Shown here piece by piece: positions 52,244-59,618 of a stretch of 64,000 nt of DNA (within the stretch, counting starts at the first letter, position 1; each line of letters opens with the position of its first letter). The notes beneath the pieces were generated by a model that was not told the DNA's origin, did not search any database, and saw nothing but the letters and a program-made list of their open reading frames with translations. The translations under genes were made by a program, and so were the position numbers. Source of the stretch: CAVZVW01 sp963778845 (GTDB taxonomy: Bacteria > Actinomycetota > Actinomycetes > Actinomycetales > Kineosporiaceae); the NCBI GenBank assembly GCA_963778845.1, contig CAVZVW010000009.1, positions 744,001 to 808,000 on the forward strand. Reading direction: 5' to 3'.

Positions 52244-53614
52244 ATGACCGACACCCTCGAGCCGCACGCGCCGTCCCGGCAGGTCGAGAGCATCTCCGGG
52301 GTCGAGCAGCGACGGGTCCTGGCTACCGAGATCCCCGGGCCGCGCTCGCGGGCGCTGCAGGCCCGCAAGACCTCGGCCGTCGCCGCGGGGGTGGGCACGA
52401 TGTTGCCGATCTACATCGAGCGGGCCGGGGGCGGCGTCCTCGTCGACGTCGACGGCAACCAGCTCATCGACTTCGGGGCGGGGATCGCGGTCACGAGCGT
52501 CGGCAACGCCGCCCCCGAGGTGGCCGCACGCGTGCAGGCGCAGGTGGCCGCGCTCACGCACACCTGCTTCATGGTCACGCCCTACGCCGGCTACGTGGAG
52601 GTCTGCGAGGCGCTCAACCGGCTGACGCCGGGTGACCACGTCAAGCGCAGCGCGCTGTTCAACTCCGGGGCCGAGGCTGTGGAGAACGCCGTGAAGATCG
52701 CCCGCCGCTACACCGGGCGCCAGGCGGTCGCCGTCTTCGACCACGCCTACCACGGCCGCACGAACCTCACGATGGCGATGACGGCCAAGAACATGCCGTA
52801 CAAGGACGGTTTCGGGCCGTTCGCCGGCGAGGTCTACCACGTGCCGATGTCGTACCCGTTCCACGAGCCGGCCCCGATGACCGGTGCCCAGGCGGCGGCC
52901 CGCGCGATCAGCGTGATGGACAAGCAGATCGGGGCGAACCGGCTCGCCGCGGTGGTCATCGAGCCGATCCAGGGCGAGGGCGGCTTCGTGGTGCCGGCCC
53001 CGGGGTTCCTCACCGCGCTCGTCGAGTGGTGCCAGGCCAACGGGGTCGTCTTCGTGGCCGACGAGATCCAGACCGGCTTCGCGCGCACCGGCGAGATGTT
53101 CGCGTGCACCTTCGAGGGCGTGGTCCCCGACATGGTGACCACCGCCAAGGGGATCGCCGGCGGCCTGCCGCTGGCGGGCGTCACGGGGCGCGCAGAGATC
53201 ATGGACTCGGTGCACCCGGGTGGTCTGGGCGGCACGTACGGCGGCAACCCGGTGGCCTGCGCGGCAGCGCTCGGCGCGATCTCGATCATCGAGTCGCAGG
53301 ACCTGGTGGGGGCTGCCCGACGGATCGAGGCGACCATGCTGCCGCGGCTGCAGTCCCTGGCCTCGCGCTTCCCGATGATCGGCGACGTCCGGGGCCGCGG
53401 TGCGATGCTGGCGATCGAGATCGTGACACCGGGCACGACCGACCCGGACGCGGCCACGACCGCGCGGATCAGCGCGGCGTGCCACCAGTCCGGCCTGCTC
53501 ACTCTGACGTGCGGCACCTACGGCAACGTGCTGCGCTTCCTGCCCCCGCTGGTGATCCCGGACCACCTGCTCGCCGAGGGCCTGGACATCCTCGAGGCGG
53601 CGATCACCGCCTGA
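52244..53614 (+). CDS. gabT: 4-aminobutyrate aminotransferase
   Basis: This PLP transaminase moves the amino group of GABA to 2-oxoglutarate, giving succinate semialdehyde. It has GNQLIDFGAGIAVTSVGNAA, FNSGAEAVENAVKIARRYTG, FDHAYHGRTNLTMAMTAK, VVIEPIQGEGGFVVPAPGFL, VFVADEIQTGFARTGEMFAC with the PLP Asp, and MVTTAKGIAGGLPLAGVTG with the PLP Lys. Length 456 is normal. ATG 52244 has AGGAG six bases upstream. Its leader holds CCAACCCACC-type short repeats. PucR is the likely regulator. Confidence 0.93.
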   Translation: MTDTLEPHAPSRQVESISGVEQRRVLATEIPGPRSRALQARKTSAVAAGVGTMLPIYIERAGGGVLVDVDGNQLIDFGAGIAVTSVGNAAPEVAARVQAQVAALTHTCFMVTPYAGYVEVCEALNRLTPGDHVKRSALFNSGAEAVENAVKIARRYTGRQAVAVFDHAYHGRTNLTMAMTAKNMPYKDGFGPFAGEVYHVPMSYPFHEPAPMTGAQAAARAISVMDKQIGANRLAAVVIEPIQGEGGFVVPAPGFLTALVEWCQANGVVFVADEIQTGFARTGEMFACTFEGVVPDMVTTAKGIAGGLPLAGVTGRAEIMDSVHPGGLGGTYGGNPVACAAALGAISIIESQDLVGAARRIEATMLPRLQSLASRFPMIGDVRGRGAMLAIEIVTPGTTDPDAATTARISAACHQSGLLTLTCGTYGNVLRFLPPLVIPDHLLAEGLDILEAAITA

Positions 53615-53625
53615 CCCCTGTGCGT

Positions 53626-53680
53626 CCTCTGGCGCCTAACGATCGCCCATCCGCCGGGTGAGGCGACAAGCCGCCAGAGG
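53626..53680. terminator. Long hairpin after gabT (CGCCAGAG family, copy 2)
   Basis: CCTCTGGCG (53626) pairs with CGCCAGAGG (53672), with an inner TCGCC/GGCGA stem. It starts 12 bases after the gabT stop and ends 15 bases before the stop of the convergent gene. The right arm repeats that after glnA1, including the following TCGCG. No T-run. Confidence 0.65.
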
Positions 53681-53694
53681 TCGCGGAAGGCCGC

Positions 53695-54921
53695 TCAGGA
53701 CAGGTGGGCCGTCGCGTTCACCGCGGCCACCTCGGCGGCGTCGTCGGCCCAGAACCGCACGACCGTGACCGAGCACGGCGCGATCTGCAGGCGCCACATC
53801 GTCACCGGTCCGGCCTCGAGCGCGGCCTGCACCGCCGCCCGCACAGGGGTCGTGTGCGTGACCACGACCACCGTGCGACCGGCGTAGGCGGCCACCGTGC
53901 GCCGCCGCGCCGCCTCCGCCCGGGCCGTGAAGTCGGCCAGTGACTCCCCGCCGCCGGGGGCGGCCGCCGTCAGGGACCCGAGCCAGTTCCCGAGATCCTG
54001 GGGCCAGCGCCGGAGGATCTCGGCATACGTGAGACCGTCCCAGACGCCGAACGCGATCTCCGCCCACCCCTCGTCGAACTCGACCTGCAGGCCCAGCGTG
54101 TCGGCGATCGCGGCCGCGGTCTGCCGGGTCCTGGCCATGGGCGAGGCCAGGACGGCGCCGGGCCGGGACACCGACCCGACCAGAGCACCGGGCGCCCCAA
54201 GCCCGCCCACTGCCGCCGCGGCGCGACGGGCGTCGCCCTCCCCGGCGGCCGACAACGACGGGTCCGAGCCGCCCCTGCCCGAGAAGCGACCCTCCTCGGT
54301 CAGGGCCGTCCGCCCGTGCCGCACCAGCACCAGCGTGGTCGCCGCGGCGGGGTCCGGGGGATGTGGCGCCCTGGTCGAGGACGGCGCAGGTGAGGACGAC
54401 CTGGTCGAGGACGACCCGGCTGAGGACGACCCGGCTGAGGCCGACGGTGCTGAGGACGGCGCGCGCGCGGCGCCGCGGACCCACGGCCGGCCGTGCTCCG
54501 CGGCGTCCAGGGCCTCGTTGGCAAGGCGGTCCGCATGGGCGTTGCGGGCTCGCGGCACCCACACGTACGTCACGCGTTCGGGCGGCAGGACGCCGCGCAC
54601 CTGGCTCGCCAGCCGACGCATGTCCTCGTGCTTGACCTGCCAGCGCCCCGACATCTGCTCCACGACGAGCTTGGAGTCCATCCGGACCTCGACCGTGCAC
54701 CGCGGGTCGATGCCGACCGCGGCCCGCAGGCCGGCCAGCAGCCCCCGGTACTCGGCGACGTTGTTGGTCGCCGTCCCGATCGCCTCGGCGACCTCGGCGA
54801 GCAGCTCGCCGGTGCCGGCGTCACGCACCAGCGCCCCGTAGCCGGCGGGGCCCGGGTTGCCTCGCGACCCGCCGTCGGCCTCGACGACCAGGCGACGACC
54901 CTCGGGCGCTGCGTCGCTCAC
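53695..54921 (-). CDS. Bifunctional RNase H / histidine phosphatase
   Basis: The N-terminal half is RNase HI: VEADGGSRGNPGPAGYGALV (first catalytic Asp), ATNNVAEYRGLLAGL (catalytic Glu) and VRMDSKLVVEQMSGRW (second Asp), with RARNAHADRLANEAL near its end (last Asp). It cuts RNA in RNA-DNA hybrids. The C-terminal half is a phosphoglycerate-mutase-type phosphatase: LVLVRHGRTALTEEGRFSG with the catalytic His, MARTRQTAAAIADTLG, and VVTHTTPVRAAVQAAL with the second His. In actinobacteria this half can act in cobalamin synthesis. The linker carries an in-frame 15-base repeat (SSSAG-type). The start overlaps the upstream stop as GTGA. Confidence 0.92.
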   Translation of the reverse strand: MSDAAPEGRRLVVEADGGSRGNPGPAGYGALVRDAGTGELLAEVAEAIGTATNNVAEYRGLLAGLRAAVGIDPRCTVEVRMDSKLVVEQMSGRWQVKHEDMRRLASQVRGVLPPERVTYVWVPRARNAHADRLANEALDAAEHGRPWVRGAARAPSSAPSASAGSSSAGSSSTRSSSPAPSSTRAPHPPDPAAATTLVLVRHGRTALTEEGRFSGRGGSDPSLSAAGEGDARRAAAAVGGLGAPGALVGSVSRPGAVLASPMARTRQTAAAIADTLGLQVEFDEGWAEIAFGVWDGLTYAEILRRWPQDLGNWLGSLTAAAPGGGESLADFTARAEAARRRTVAAYAGRTVVVVTHTTPVRAAVQAALEAGPVTMWRLQIAPCSVTVVRFWADDAAEVAAVNATAHLS

Positions 54922-55661
54922 AGGCCGGAGTCGAGCGTGCGCACGAGGATCCGGCGGCACTCCTCGCACCGCAGGACCTCCTCCGGGGCGGCCGAGCGCA
55001 GGCGGGCGATATCGGTGTTGTTCAGCTCGAGCCTGCAGCCCTCGCACCGCCGCTGGTACAGCCTCGCGGCGCCGACTCCGCCGGCGGCCAGGCGCACCTT
55101 CTCGTACAGGGCGAGCAGGTCCGCCGGCAGTCCGCCCGCCGCCTGCCCGCGCGCAGCGCCCTCGCGCACCGCCTCCTCGTCGAGCGTGGCCAGCGCGGCG
55201 TCGCGCCGGTCGATCACGCCCGCCAGGTCCGAGCGCAGCCGCGCCTCCTCCTCGGCCACAGCCTCCAACCGGGCCTGTGCGGCCTCGGCCCGCTCCATGA
55301 CCTCCAGCTCGAGGTCCTCCAGCACCGACTGCCGCTCGGCGAGGGTCGCCAGCTCGTGCTGCAGCGCCTGCAGGTCCTTGGCGCTGCCCTGCCCCGCCTC
55401 GAGCCGGGACCCGTTGCGGGCTGCCCGCTGGCGCACCTGCTCCACGTCGGCCTCCGACTTGGCCAGCTCGCGGGCCACGTCGTCGACGTCGGTCCGGGCG
55501 GCGACCTGCCGGTCGACGGCTTCCGCGACCGCCGTCGTGAGCCGGTCCACCTCGGCGTGCTCGGGCAGGGTGCGCCGGCGGTGGGCGATCTGCGCCAGTC
55601 GGGTGTCGTGGGCCTGGACGTCGAGCAGCCGCCACTGGTCCTGCGGAAGCGCGGTCACCAC
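54918..55661 (-). CDS. Zinc-ribbon coiled-coil protein (DUF164 type)
   Basis: A 247-residue protein. The first ~190 residues form a long coiled coil (HDTRLAQIAHRRRTLPEHAE, LQALQHELATLAERQSVLED). The C-terminus is a four-Cys zinc ribbon: RRCEGCRLELNN and VLRCEECRRILVRT. This architecture is known from Rv2229c-type proteins in the same order between an RNase H/phosphatase and a NIF3 gene. Role unclear; nucleic-acid binding or ribosome-linked work is possible. GTG 55661 has AGGAGG seven bases upstream. Confidence 0.87.
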   Translation of the reverse strand: MVTALPQDQWRLLDVQAHDTRLAQIAHRRRTLPEHAEVDRLTTAVAEAVDRQVAARTDVDDVARELAKSEADVEQVRQRAARNGSRLEAGQGSAKDLQALQHELATLAERQSVLEDLELEVMERAEAAQARLEAVAEEEARLRSDLAGVIDRRDAALATLDEEAVREGAARGQAAGGLPADLLALYEKVRLAAGGVGAARLYQRRCEGCRLELNNTDIARLRSAAPEEVLRCEECRRILVRTLDSGL

Positions 55662-55722
55662 AGAAGGTCCTCCTGACACTGCGCACCGACCGACTGCGCA
55701 CCGACCGAGCGACGGGCGCCCG

Positions 55723-56901
55723 TCACCTTACGACGCTGCCGGAGCTGGGCACGCGGAAGGTCCACGGATCGGTGCACCGCAACGACACGTGCGTCTCCAC
55801 GGCGGTCCCGGCGGCGTCGAGCGCGCCCTGCAGACGGTTGGCCACACCCGCCAGCCACGGCCACTCGCTCGCCCAGTGCGCGACGTCCACCAGGTAGGGG
55901 GCTGCATCAGCCGCCGCCTCACGTGCCTCCAGCGTGCGGTGGTGCCGCAGGTCGGCCGTCACGTAGGCATCCGCGCCGCAGGCCTGTGCCGCGGCGAGCA
56001 GGGAGTCCCCCGCCCCTCCGCACACCGCGACCGTGGACACCTCCGCGGTGGGGTCGCCCGCGACCCGCACCCCCTGGGTCGTCGCCGGCAGCGCCTCGGC
56101 CACGAGGGTCGCGAGGTCGCGCAGGGTCGTCGCGGACGGCAGGCGGCCCACCCGGCCGATGCCGCGCGGCCCGCTCCAGGCGGCCATCTCGTAGACGTCG
56201 ACGGCGACCTCCTCGTAGGGGTGCGCCCGCCGAAGGGCCGCGAGGACGGCGGCGCGGGCGGCCCGCGGGGCGACCATCTCGACGCGGTCCTCCGCAACGA
56301 CCTCCCGCACCCCGACCGTGCCGATGACCGGGGCCGAGCCCGGGCCGGGCTCGAAGGTGCCCGACCCCACGGCGCTCCAGGCGACCCGCGAGTACGCCCC
56401 CACCCGCCCGGCTCCCGCGGCGGCCATGGCGTCGGTCACCGCCTCGAGTGCCGTGGTGGGGACGAACGTGACGATCTTGTCCACGGGGTCGCCGGCGTCG
56501 GCGCTCAAGGGTGCCAGGTCGCGCAGCCCGAGCACCCGGGCCAGGGCGTCGGAGACGCCGGGCGCGGCGGCGTCGGCGTTCGTGTGCGCGGTGTACAGCG
56601 CGCACCCGGCCCGCACCAGCGCATGGACCATGCGGCCCTTGGGCGTCGTGGCCGCCACGCTGTGCACGGGGCGAAGGAACAGGGGGTGGTGGGTGAGCAG
56701 CAGGTCGGCGTGCCACGCGATCGCCTCCTCCACGACCGCGGGCGTGGCGTCGACGGCGAGCAGCACCCGGCGCACCGGCGCGGCCGGGTCTCCGCACACG
56801 AGGCCGACGGCGTCCCAGTCCTTCGCCCATGCCGGGTCGTACATCCGCTCGACGACGCGGACGACATCGGCCAGGGTCGCGACGGGCGCATCGGTGCTCA
56901 C
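55723..56901 (-). CDS. NIF3/DUF34 family metal-binding protein
   Basis: A 392-residue protein of the NIF3 family, sometimes named GTP cyclohydrolase I type 2 without firm proof. Motifs include AKDWDAVGLVCGDPAAPVRR, ADLLLTHHPLFLRPVHS with paired metal His, CALYTAHTNADAAAPGVSDA, and the C-terminal TADLRHHRTLEAREAA and LVDVAHWASEWPWLAGVA with further metal ligands. The insert between (residues ~150-290) is the PII-like domain of long NIF3 proteins. GTG 56901. It precedes the zinc-ribbon gene by 61 bases on the same strand. Confidence 0.86.
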   Translation of the reverse strand: MSTDAPVATLADVVRVVERMYDPAWAKDWDAVGLVCGDPAAPVRRVLLAVDATPAVVEEAIAWHADLLLTHHPLFLRPVHSVAATTPKGRMVHALVRAGCALYTAHTNADAAAPGVSDALARVLGLRDLAPLSADAGDPVDKIVTFVPTTALEAVTDAMAAAGAGRVGAYSRVAWSAVGSGTFEPGPGSAPVIGTVGVREVVAEDRVEMVAPRAARAAVLAALRRAHPYEEVAVDVYEMAAWSGPRGIGRVGRLPSATTLRDLATLVAEALPATTQGVRVAGDPTAEVSTVAVCGGAGDSLLAAAQACGADAYVTADLRHHRTLEAREAAADAAPYLVDVAHWASEWPWLAGVANRLQGALDAAGTAVETHVSLRCTDPWTFRVPSSGSVVR

Positions 56902-57007
56902 GCGCTGCACCATATCCGCACGCCCCGTGCTCAGGCAGCAACCGCACTTCCCGTGCTCGGGCAGCCACCCAGCGCGTGGCAAAGCCGCACGACTCCGAGC
57001 TTCGCGG

Positions 57008-57080
57008 TGGGCCCGGCCGGGATCGAACCGACGACACCCGCGGTGTAAGCGCGGTGCTCTGCCAGCTGAGCTACAGGCCC
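57008..57080 (-). tRNA. tRNA-Val (anticodon UAC)
   Basis: A 73-base tRNA. Acceptor GGGCCTG pairs with CGGGCCC, the D arm is GCTC-AGCTGGCA-GAGC, the anticodon stem CCGCG/CGCGG encloses CTTACAC with anticodon TAC, and the T arm has TTCGATC. CCA is not encoded. It lies between ahpE and the NIF3 gene. Confidence 0.96.
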
Positions 57081-57102
57081 GTCCTCCCGCGAGGGGAGGA
57101 GG

Positions 57103-57561
57103 TCACAGCGCTGCCATCGCCTCCCGGTAAGCGGCCAGGGGGCGCGCCTGGCCGGGCGGGTTGACGACCTGCCAGCGCAGCACGCCGTCCTTGTCGATGA
57201 GGAACGTGCCGCGCTCGGCCCGCCCCCGGCCCTCGTCGAACACACCGTAGGCTTGGGCGACCGCACCGTGCGGCCAGAAGTCCGACAGCAGCGGGAACGT
57301 GTACCCCTCGGCCTGTGCCCAGGCCCGCTGGGTGTACATCGGGTCGCAGGAGATCCCGACCACCTGGACGTCGGCGGCCGCGAACACCTCGAGGTTGTCG
57401 CGGATCTCGCACAGCTCCCCGGTGCAGATGCCGGAGAAGGCGAAGGGGTAGAAGACGAGGGCGACGTGCTGCTGTCCCCGAAGATCCGACAGACGTACTC
57501 CCTGGCCGTGCTGGTCCTTCAGCGTGAAGTCCGGTGCCGGCAGGCCGACCTCGATGCTCAT
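57103..57561 (-). CDS. ahpE: Peroxiredoxin, AhpE type
   Basis: A one-Cys peroxiredoxin of 152 residues that reduces peroxides. LPAPDFTLKDQHGQGVRLSD is followed by the active-site loop FYPFAFSGICTGELCEIRDN with the peroxidatic Cys (Thr-x-x-Cys with Pro upstream), VQVVGISCDPMYTQRAWAQA and FPLLSDFWPHGAVAQAYGVF. A second Cys three residues after the peroxidatic position also occurs. ATG 57561 has GGAGAGGA about ten bases upstream. It sits beside DUF3052 and aceE as in mycobacteria. Confidence 0.9.
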   Translation of the reverse strand: MSIEVGLPAPDFTLKDQHGQGVRLSDLRGQQHVALVFYPFAFSGICTGELCEIRDNLEVFAAADVQVVGISCDPMYTQRAWAQAEGYTFPLLSDFWPHGAVAQAYGVFDEGRGRAERGTFLIDKDGVLRWQVVNPPGQARPLAAYREAMAAL

Positions 57562-57751
57562 CTGTGGTCCTCTCCTGCCGGGGGTGCCGCGTGCGCCAGG
57601 CAGCCCGACGTCTTCCGGACGGCGCTGGACGACGCCGCAAGGCGCCCCGCCGCACGGGTCGGCCCGCACGCCGGGAGCCTACGCCCGCCGGCCGGTGCTC
57701 TCCCGCGGGGCCGCCTGCCGACTGCCAGCCGGGCGGGGACAGGATGCCCGC

Positions 57752-58690
57752 GTGACCCGTCACGAGCCCCTGACACCGGACCCCGGAGCCGTCGGCCTGG
57801 CAGGCAGCGAGCCTGCGGAGCTCGTCGCCCTGGTGGACGCCGCGTGGGCGGAGATGATCCGGCTGGCCGGGCTGCTCGACCTGGACGCACCGAGCCGGCT
57901 GAGCGGCTGGTCGTCGCGCGACGTCCTCGTGCACCTCGGGTCGTGGGACGAGCACCGACGGTTCGCGACCTTGCTGGACGACGCCCGTCGCGGTCGAGCG
58001 CACGAGGTGGACGACGCCGACGCGCGCAACTCCCTGCTCGTGAGTGCCCATCACGACGCCTCGGTCGAGGAGATCGTCGGCGCGCTCGAGGAGGCACGCG
58101 AGCGCGCGACGTCCTTCCTCGCCTCGGCGGAGCTCGACCAGATCGGACGTGAGTGGACGCGCTCCTCGGTCGGCTCGCTCCCTGTCGCCGGTGTGATCGT
58201 CGCCAGCGCTTACGAGCTAGCGGTCCACGCCCTCGACGTGGCCTCCCCCGAGGTGGTGCGCCCCGCGCTGCTGCACGCCGGCCTGGCCGCGCTGGTGGAC
58301 GTCGTCGGGGCACTCGCGGCCCAGTCAGGCCTGCGCAGCACCCTCGCCGTCCAGGCGACGGAGGGCTACTGGGCATGCGCAACGGCCCCCGATGCGTGGA
58401 TCACGATGCGGCTCGGGCGGGAGGCACGAGCCGCCGACCTCGGTTGGCCCGCGATCGAGGGGGCGCCGGCCGACGTCCTGGACGCCTCTGCCGGGCGGGC
58501 GAACGCCGCACAGCTGGTGCTCAGCCGTCGGCTGCGGCTGAGGGAGGTGCCACGGCTGCTGGAGCTGCTGCCTGCGCTGGAGGCCGCACCGGGCCTGCCA
58601 GGCGGGGTGGCCCTTCGGGCCGCGGCCCGCACGCTGGCGCAGGCGGGGCGGCTCGTGACGCGGCTGGGCACCCTGACGTCTCGCCCCTGA
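57752..58690 (+). CDS. Maleylpyruvate isomerase-type (MDMPI/DinB-like) family protein
   Basis: A 312-residue protein with the TIGR03083-type four-helix N-terminal domain: AELVALVDAAWAEMIRLAGL, LSGWSSRDVLVHLGSWDEHR with the His typical of a metal site, and VASAYELAVHALDVASPE with a second His. The C-terminal half has ITMRLGREARAADLGWPA. Such proteins use mycothiol or bind metal in some members; activity here is unknown. GTG 57752 is the first fitting start. It is divergent from ahpE. Confidence 0.77.
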   Translation: MTRHEPLTPDPGAVGLAGSEPAELVALVDAAWAEMIRLAGLLDLDAPSRLSGWSSRDVLVHLGSWDEHRRFATLLDDARRGRAHEVDDADARNSLLVSAHHDASVEEIVGALEEARERATSFLASAELDQIGREWTRSSVGSLPVAGVIVASAYELAVHALDVASPEVVRPALLHAGLAALVDVVGALAAQSGLRSTLAVQATEGYWACATAPDAWITMRLGREARAADLGWPAIEGAPADVLDASAGRANAAQLVLSRRLRLREVPRLLELLPALEAAPGLPGGVALRAAARTLAQAGRLVTRLGTLTSRP

Positions 58691-58715
58691 GAACCGGCCG
58701 CGACCCAGCCGACTA

Positions 58716-58770
58716 GGTCGGGTCAGGTCAGGTCAGGTCAGGTCGGGTCAGGCCAGGTCGCGCCGGGTCA
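58716..58770. repeat. GGTCA short tandem repeat containing the DUF3052 stop codon
   Basis: About nine five-base units GGTCA/GGTCG lie between convergent genes. The last TCA, at 58768, is the TGA stop of the minus-strand DUF3052 gene. The motif GGTCAGG also makes up the arrays at 8915 and 11863. Confidence 0.85.
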
Positions 58771-59196
58771 GCGCCGACTGCCGCGGGGCCGGGCCAGCCG
58801 AGTCCCCGTCCAGTCGGTGCACGCGCTGATCGTGCGGGTGGCGTGCATCCCGGCGGTGGGGGCGGCCTCCTCGATCTCGCTGGGCTCGACATGGCCGACG
58901 CGACCGGACTTGGGGGTCAGAAGCCAGATCGCCCCGCCGTCCGCGAGGTTGGTGAGCGCGTCCACCAAGGCGTCCACCAGGTCCCCGTCGCCGTCGCGCC
59001 ACCAGTAGAGCACCCCGTCGACGACGTCCTGCACCTCCTCGTCGACGATCTCGGTGCCCGTGAGCGCCTCGATCTGCGAACGAAGCTCGTGGTCGACGTC
59101 GTCGTCGTAGCCGAACTCCTGGACCGCCTGCCCGGCCTTCAGACCCAGCCTGCCGGCCATGGACTTGTCCGCCGCGGACTCCGCGGTCGCGCCCAC
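58768..59196 (-). CDS. DUF3052 protein
   Basis: A 142-residue actinobacterial protein of unknown function. It has MAGRLGLKAGQAVQEFGYDD, DHELRSQIEALTGTEIVDEE, VDGVLYWWRDGDGDLVDALV and AIWLLTPKSGRVGHVEPSEI, matching the DUF3052 pattern, with a Thr-rich, variable end. GTG 59196 has GAGGAGG about nine bases upstream. It lies divergent from aceE, as in mycobacteria (Rv2239c), which points to a constant but unexplained tie with pyruvate dehydrogenase E1. Confidence 0.86.
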   Translation of the reverse strand: MGATAESAADKSMAGRLGLKAGQAVQEFGYDDDVDHELRSQIEALTGTEIVDEEVQDVVDGVLYWWRDGDGDLVDALVDALTNLADGGAIWLLTPKSGRVGHVEPSEIEEAAPTAGMHATRTISACTDWTGTRLARPRGSRR

Positions 59197-59618
59197 CTCG
59201 GTGCCTCCTCGTCATGGCGTTCACCCGGTGATCGAGCCGGGCGTCCCGCGAGGCCGCGTGCAGGCACGCAGACGCAAGCGGCGTCAGGCTCGATCACAGT
59301 CACGCTAGTCCACTGGAGGCCCACACCGTCACGCAACCACCCATCGGCGCGCCGACGGACACCGGGTGCACGGCTGCCGCCACTCCTGCCGCCACGCGGG
59401 CCGCCGCGCCCTCACGACGCCGGTGGTCGGCGTGCATCCTGGCCTGCAGCCTGGCCTGCAGCGCGGCCCAGCACTGCCCAGCACTGCCCAGTACCGCCCG
59501 AGGACCGGTTACCACCCGGTAGATATGACGAGCCGCCCATGCGGGGCCAGGATGGAGGCGACACGACGAGGAACGCGGGGGTCGCCGGCGCGCGGCCACG
59601 TAAGGAAGGGACCACGAC
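59197..59618. other. 422-base region between divergent DUF3052 and aceE genes
   Basis: No gene seen. It should hold the aceE promoter. Short imperfect repeats fill 59441-59500 (GCCTGGCCTGCA twice, AGCACTGCCC twice). AAGGAAGG at 59603 is the aceE ribosome-binding site. I see no riboswitch or clear operator. Confidence 0.6.
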
